8,508 nt of DNA. It comes from an uncultured beta proteobacterium (GTDB taxonomy: Bacteria; Pseudomonadota; Gammaproteobacteria; Burkholderiales; SG8-39). Location of the stretch: NCBI GenBank assembly GCA_902826155.1, contig CADEDU010000151.1:1-8508 (forward strand). Reading direction: 5' to 3'. The notes beneath the pieces are model-generated. The model saw only the letters and a list, made by a program, of their open reading frames with translations, searched no databases and had not been told where the DNA came from. Positions within the stretch are counted from its first letter, which is position 1; every line of letters begins with the position of its first letter. This document shows, piece after piece, positions 6,230-8,508 of this stretch. The position numbers and the translations under genes are program-made.

Positions 6230-6657
6230 AACGCAGTGCATCCGCAGTCTGGAAGGGCGGCCTCAAGGACGGACGCGGAACGATCTCGACGCAGAGCGGC
6301 GTGCTGCAGGACACGCAGTATTCGTTCAGCACGCGCTTCGAGGACGGCAAGGGCACGAATCCGGAGGAGCTGATCGCCGCGGCTCATGCGGGCTGCTTCA
6401 CGATGGCGCTGTCCGCGCAACTCGACACTGCGGGCAAGAAAGCCGAGAGCATTCAAACCGAGGCTGTCGTCACCATGGACAAGACCGACGCTGGCTTCAC
6501 GATCACCGCCGTGCATCTGAAAGTGCGCGCCAAGGTGCCTGGCGCTGCGCCGCCGGACTTCCAGGCCGCAGCCGACGCCGCCAAGAAGGGCTGCCCGGTG
6601 TCGCGCGTGTTGAACGCGCAGATCACGATGGAAGCGAAGCTCGAAGGCTGGACCTGA
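6226..6657 (+). CDS. osmC: OsmC organic hydroperoxide reductase
   Basis: A 143-residue protein, the usual length of OsmC, beginning [20 protein letters not shown]. Seen: R37 in FSTRFEDG, the [20 protein letters not shown] segment with E47 and the peroxidatic C57, and the resolving C123 in [14 protein letters not shown]. These are the residues expected for reduction of organic hydroperoxides, with lipoyl or other dithiol partners recycling the enzyme. In E. coli osmC is induced by osmotic and stationary-phase stress; here it is the third member of a coupled gabD-yhfA-osmC unit, so its control is likely shared with the dehydrogenase. The start is certain: AGGAG at a good distance and a 4-base overlap with the previous stop. 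The reading frame is also open upstream, inside the YhfA-type gene and the end of gabD, but that is not coding. Confidence 0.95.
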   Translation: MKRSASAVWKGGLKDGRGTISTQSGVLQDTQYSFSTRFEDGKGTNPEELIAAAHAGCFTMALSAQLDTAGKKAESIQTEAVVTMDKTDAGFTITAVHLKVRAKVPGAAPPDFQAAADAAKKGCPVSRVLNAQITMEAKLEGWT

Positions 6658-6670
6658 GCGGAACCGCTGT

Positions 6671-7243
6671 CTGCGCACCCGGCTCGTTCGCGTAACGCTG
6701 ATCGCCGGTGCAGCGCTCGCTGCGCTGGCGCTCTTCGGTTTGTGGACCGTCTGGCGACAGCCGACGTATCTGCCGCCGCGCGGCGACGAGATCGCGATCC
6801 TGCTGGAGCTGGCAGGCGTGTTCCCGGACAACTACGGAATCATGTGGCGCGAGCACGCCGCGCTGCGCTCGACGGATCCCGAGGCCAGGGTCGATCCTTC
6901 GATCCTGAGCGATGCGCTGTTCATGCACCGGCTCACGACCGGCGGCGAAGGCGACGTGCGCATCGAGGTCGAGTATCGCTTCTACGCACGCGATCTCGAT
7001 GCTGGCGGCGATCCGCCCTTCAAGTGCGCGTGCGACGCGCCGGACAGCACCGCGCCCAGCTGCCTCGGCCGGCTGGCGTTCGGCAACTACGAGTTCTCGA
7101 TGAGCGCGACCTACAACGCCGAGGCGTGCACGGAGCCGTTCAATCCGAAACGCCGCGAAGAATTCGGCCGCGCGATGCAGACCGCGGATCGACTGATCCG
7201 TCTGTACCTTCAGCCGCTGCGCCGCAAGCCCGAGTGGTTGTGA
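6671..7243 (+). CDS. Unrecognised membrane-anchored protein with four clustered cysteines
   Basis: I do not recognise a family. The frame is open from 6614 to the TGA at 7241-7243, yet contains no ATG or GTG before a TTG at 6740. Translation upstream of that TTG gives a textbook signal anchor: basic RTRLVR, then the hydrophobic VTLIAGAALAALALFGLW. I therefore place the start at CTG 6671, preceded by GCGGA at 8 bases, for 190 residues; TTG 6740 gives a 167-residue form that loses most of the anchor. The remainder should be periplasmic. It has YGIMWREHAALRS, a charged beta-like stretch DVRIEVEYRFYARDLDAGG, four cysteines (C119, C121, C131, C153) in FKCACDA, SCLGRL and EACTEP that could form disulfides, and a helical basic C-terminus. 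It begins 13 bases after osmC, so it is probably the last gene of that operon, and ends 6 bases from the convergent transporter gene. Confidence 0.7.
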   Translation: MRTRLVRVTLIAGAALAALALFGLWTVWRQPTYLPPRGDEIAILLELAGVFPDNYGIMWREHAALRSTDPEARVDPSILSDALFMHRLTTGGEGDVRIEVEYRFYARDLDAGGDPPFKCACDAPDSTAPSCLGRLAFGNYEFSMSATYNAEACTEPFNPKRREEFGRAMQTADRLIRLYLQPLRRKPEWL

Positions 7244-7249
7244 ATCGAC

Positions 7250-8431
7250 TTAGCCGTGGGATCTTCTGGCCCACAGGTAACTGGCCAGTCCCAAGCTCGC
7301 TCCCGCCAGCATGATGACGGCCAGCGTGCTGACCGTGCCGTCGTTCCAGGCCGCCACGGCGAAACCGTTCGCCATCGCTAACGCCGATTGGATTGAGCCC
7401 ATGAGCGCCGACGCTGCGCCTGCATCGGCGCCATGCGGCGCCAGGGCCAATGCCCCCACCTGCGGCGTGACTCTGCCGACAGCGACGAAGAACGACAACT
7501 GGAGCGCGACGACCATCCATAGCGGCACGGCCGACATCGACGTCACTGCCAGCAAAGCTGCGCCGATCAGCGGCGGGATCCACACATAGCGTGCAAGGAT
7601 GTCGCGCGGACCGATCGTCCGCAGCGCGACGATGTTCAGCCGGCTCGCTGTCATGAAGGCGAGGCCGTTCAATCCGATCAGGGCGCCGAACTGCTGCGGC
7701 GACAGCTCATAGCGCTGAGTCAGCACCGTCGGTGCCCCCGTCACATAGCTGAAGAGCGCGCCCATGCCGAAGCCGCCGACCAGCGAATAGCCGACGAGCA
7801 TGCGGTCTGCGCCGAGGCGAACGTAGGTCCGAAACACGTTCGCCAGGTTCAGCGGCGTGACTGTCGACTCCGGACGCGACTCGCGCAGCAGGAAATGTGT
7901 CGCGACGAGCAGGACGATGCCGAGCGCGGCCTGGAACACGAACGTCCCGCGCCAACCGAAATGCGTCACGACGAAGCCGCCCGCCACAGGCGCGAGCACC
8001 GGACCGAGCGCCACGATCATCATCAGCAACGAGAACGCGCGCGCGGCTTCGTGTGGCTCGCAGCGGTCGCGCACGATCGCGCGTCCGATCACGAATCCCG
8101 CAGAGCCGCCGAGCGCCTGCACGACACGCATCGACGTGAGCGCCGACATGCTGCCGGCGAGCGCACAGCCCGCGGCGCCCAGCGCATAAAGTGCGAAGCC
8201 AAAATACAGCGGCGGCTTGCGGCCGAAGCGATCGCTGATCGGTCCGTAGAACAGCTGGCTCACCGCGAGGCCAACCAGGTACGCGGCCATCGTCGTCTCG
8301 ACGCCGCGCACGCCGAACTCGCGCTCGATCGCCGGGAAGCCCGGCAGATACATATCGATCGAGACCGGACCGACGGCGGCCATGGCCGCCACCAGCAGCA
8401 GCCAGCGGGGGACGCCGTGCGACGAATGCAT
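7250..8431 (-). CDS. MFS multidrug efflux transporter, Bcr/CflA type
   Basis: A 393-residue inner-membrane protein with about twelve hydrophobic segments, the usual size for 12-helix drug:proton antiporters (DHA1). Seen: the Bcr/CflA first-helix signature VSIDMYLPGFP with D26, motif A GPISDRFGRKPPL at residues 63-75, the helix-4 segment RVVQALGGSAGFVIGRAIVRDR at about 102-123, and motif C ALGPVLAPVAGG at 141-152. The family exports bicyclomycin, sulphonamides, chloramphenicol-like drugs or small metabolites; the substrate here cannot be told. Start ATG 8431 lacks a clear ribosome site and lies only 3 bases after the stop of the class III alcohol dehydrogenase gene, so translation may be coupled to it. 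The 3' end converges on the unknown gene ending at 7243. Confidence 0.92.
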   Translation of the reverse strand: MHSSHGVPRWLLLVAAMAAVGPVSIDMYLPGFPAIEREFGVRGVETTMAAYLVGLAVSQLFYGPISDRFGRKPPLYFGFALYALGAAGCALAGSMSALTSMRVVQALGGSAGFVIGRAIVRDRCEPHEAARAFSLLMMIVALGPVLAPVAGGFVVTHFGWRGTFVFQAALGIVLLVATHFLLRESRPESTVTPLNLANVFRTYVRLGADRMLVGYSLVGGFGMGALFSYVTGAPTVLTQRYELSPQQFGALIGLNGLAFMTASRLNIVALRTIGPRDILARYVWIPPLIGAALLAVTSMSAVPLWMVVALQLSFFVAVGRVTPQVGALALAPHGADAGAASALMGSIQSALAMANGFAVAAWNDGTVSTLAVIMLAGASLGLASYLWARRSHG

Positions 8432-8434
8432 TCG

Positions 8435-8508
8435 CTAGTAGACCACCACGCTGCGGATCGACTCGCCCGAGTGCATCAGGTCGAACGCCTTGTTGATGTC
8501 GTTGAGCG
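8435..8508 (-). CDS. frmA: C-terminal end of class III alcohol dehydrogenase / S-(hydroxymethyl)glutathione dehydrogenase (partial)
   Basis: Only the last 23 residues and the TAG stop (8437-8435) are inside the window; the gene enters from the right edge. The tail LNDINKAFDLMHSGESIRSV followed by VVY is characteristic of the zinc-dependent class III alcohol dehydrogenases, which oxidise S-hydroxymethylglutathione formed from formaldehyde and also reduce S-nitrosoglutathione. Identity rests on this short tail alone, so other medium-chain alcohol dehydrogenases of the same branch cannot be excluded. The next gene downstream is the MFS transporter after 3 bases, not the S-formylglutathione hydrolase often found there. 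Confidence 0.78.
   Translation of the reverse strand, partial: LNDINKAFDLMHSGESIRSVVVY

Noticed and set aside
6657..6668. Inverted repeat AGCGG-AA-CCGCT after the osmC stop
   Set aside because: Five-base arms with a two-base gap cannot form a stable hairpin and no T-run follows. It could be an operator half-site pair but nothing else supports that.
7256..7274. Inverted repeat GTGGG / CCCAC as a terminator for the converging genes
   Set aside because: Only 5 base pairs with a 9-base loop, inside the transporter coding region, and no T-run on either strand.

Overview
The window is a dense, GC-rich bacterial chromosome segment. Codon usage, the YhfA-type and OsmC-type pair, a Pseudomonas-like second peptide deformylase and a class III alcohol dehydrogenase suggest a Gammaproteobacterium or a close Betaproteobacterium. 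No rRNA, tRNA, CRISPR array, insertion sequence or phage gene is visible, and no gene-free stretch exceeds about 120 bases. The assignment to a lineage is inference from protein resemblance only.

Left part (1-1407): a signalling locus. On the minus strand a stand-alone receiver protein (521-895) is followed after 11 bases by the start of a large multi-HAMP histidine kinase (1-509, running off the window). Divergent from them, across about 119 bases, is a second stand-alone receiver (1015-1407).

Middle left (1411-3696, minus strand): a compact three-gene unit, read right to left. It holds a MocA/MobA-like nucleotidyltransferase, a 28-residue single-membrane-segment peptide that is easily missed, and an exported beta-propeller protein with about twelve blade-like repeats. 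The peptide starts 4 bases after the transferase stop, and its stop codon overlaps the start codon of the propeller gene (ATGA).

Middle right (3756-7243, plus strand): five co-directional genes with gaps of 30, -4, -4 and 13 bases: peptide deformylase, succinate-semialdehyde dehydrogenase (GabD type), a YhfA-type OsmC-family protein, a classical OsmC hydroperoxide reductase, and an unrecognised membrane-anchored, cysteine-containing protein that seems to use a non-ATG start. The central three are tightly coupled and look like an aldehyde/peroxide stress module.

Right end (7250-8508, minus strand): the last 23 residues of a class III alcohol dehydrogenase (glutathione-dependent formaldehyde dehydrogenase), followed 3 bases later by a Bcr/CflA-type MFS drug exporter. 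The exporter converges on the plus-strand cluster with a 6-base gap.

Most genes are of known family. The parts most worth a second look are the hidden membrane peptide, the double-size propeller it is coupled to, the gabD-yhfA-osmC triple with its linked unknown gene, and the start-codon questions at 3756 and 6671.
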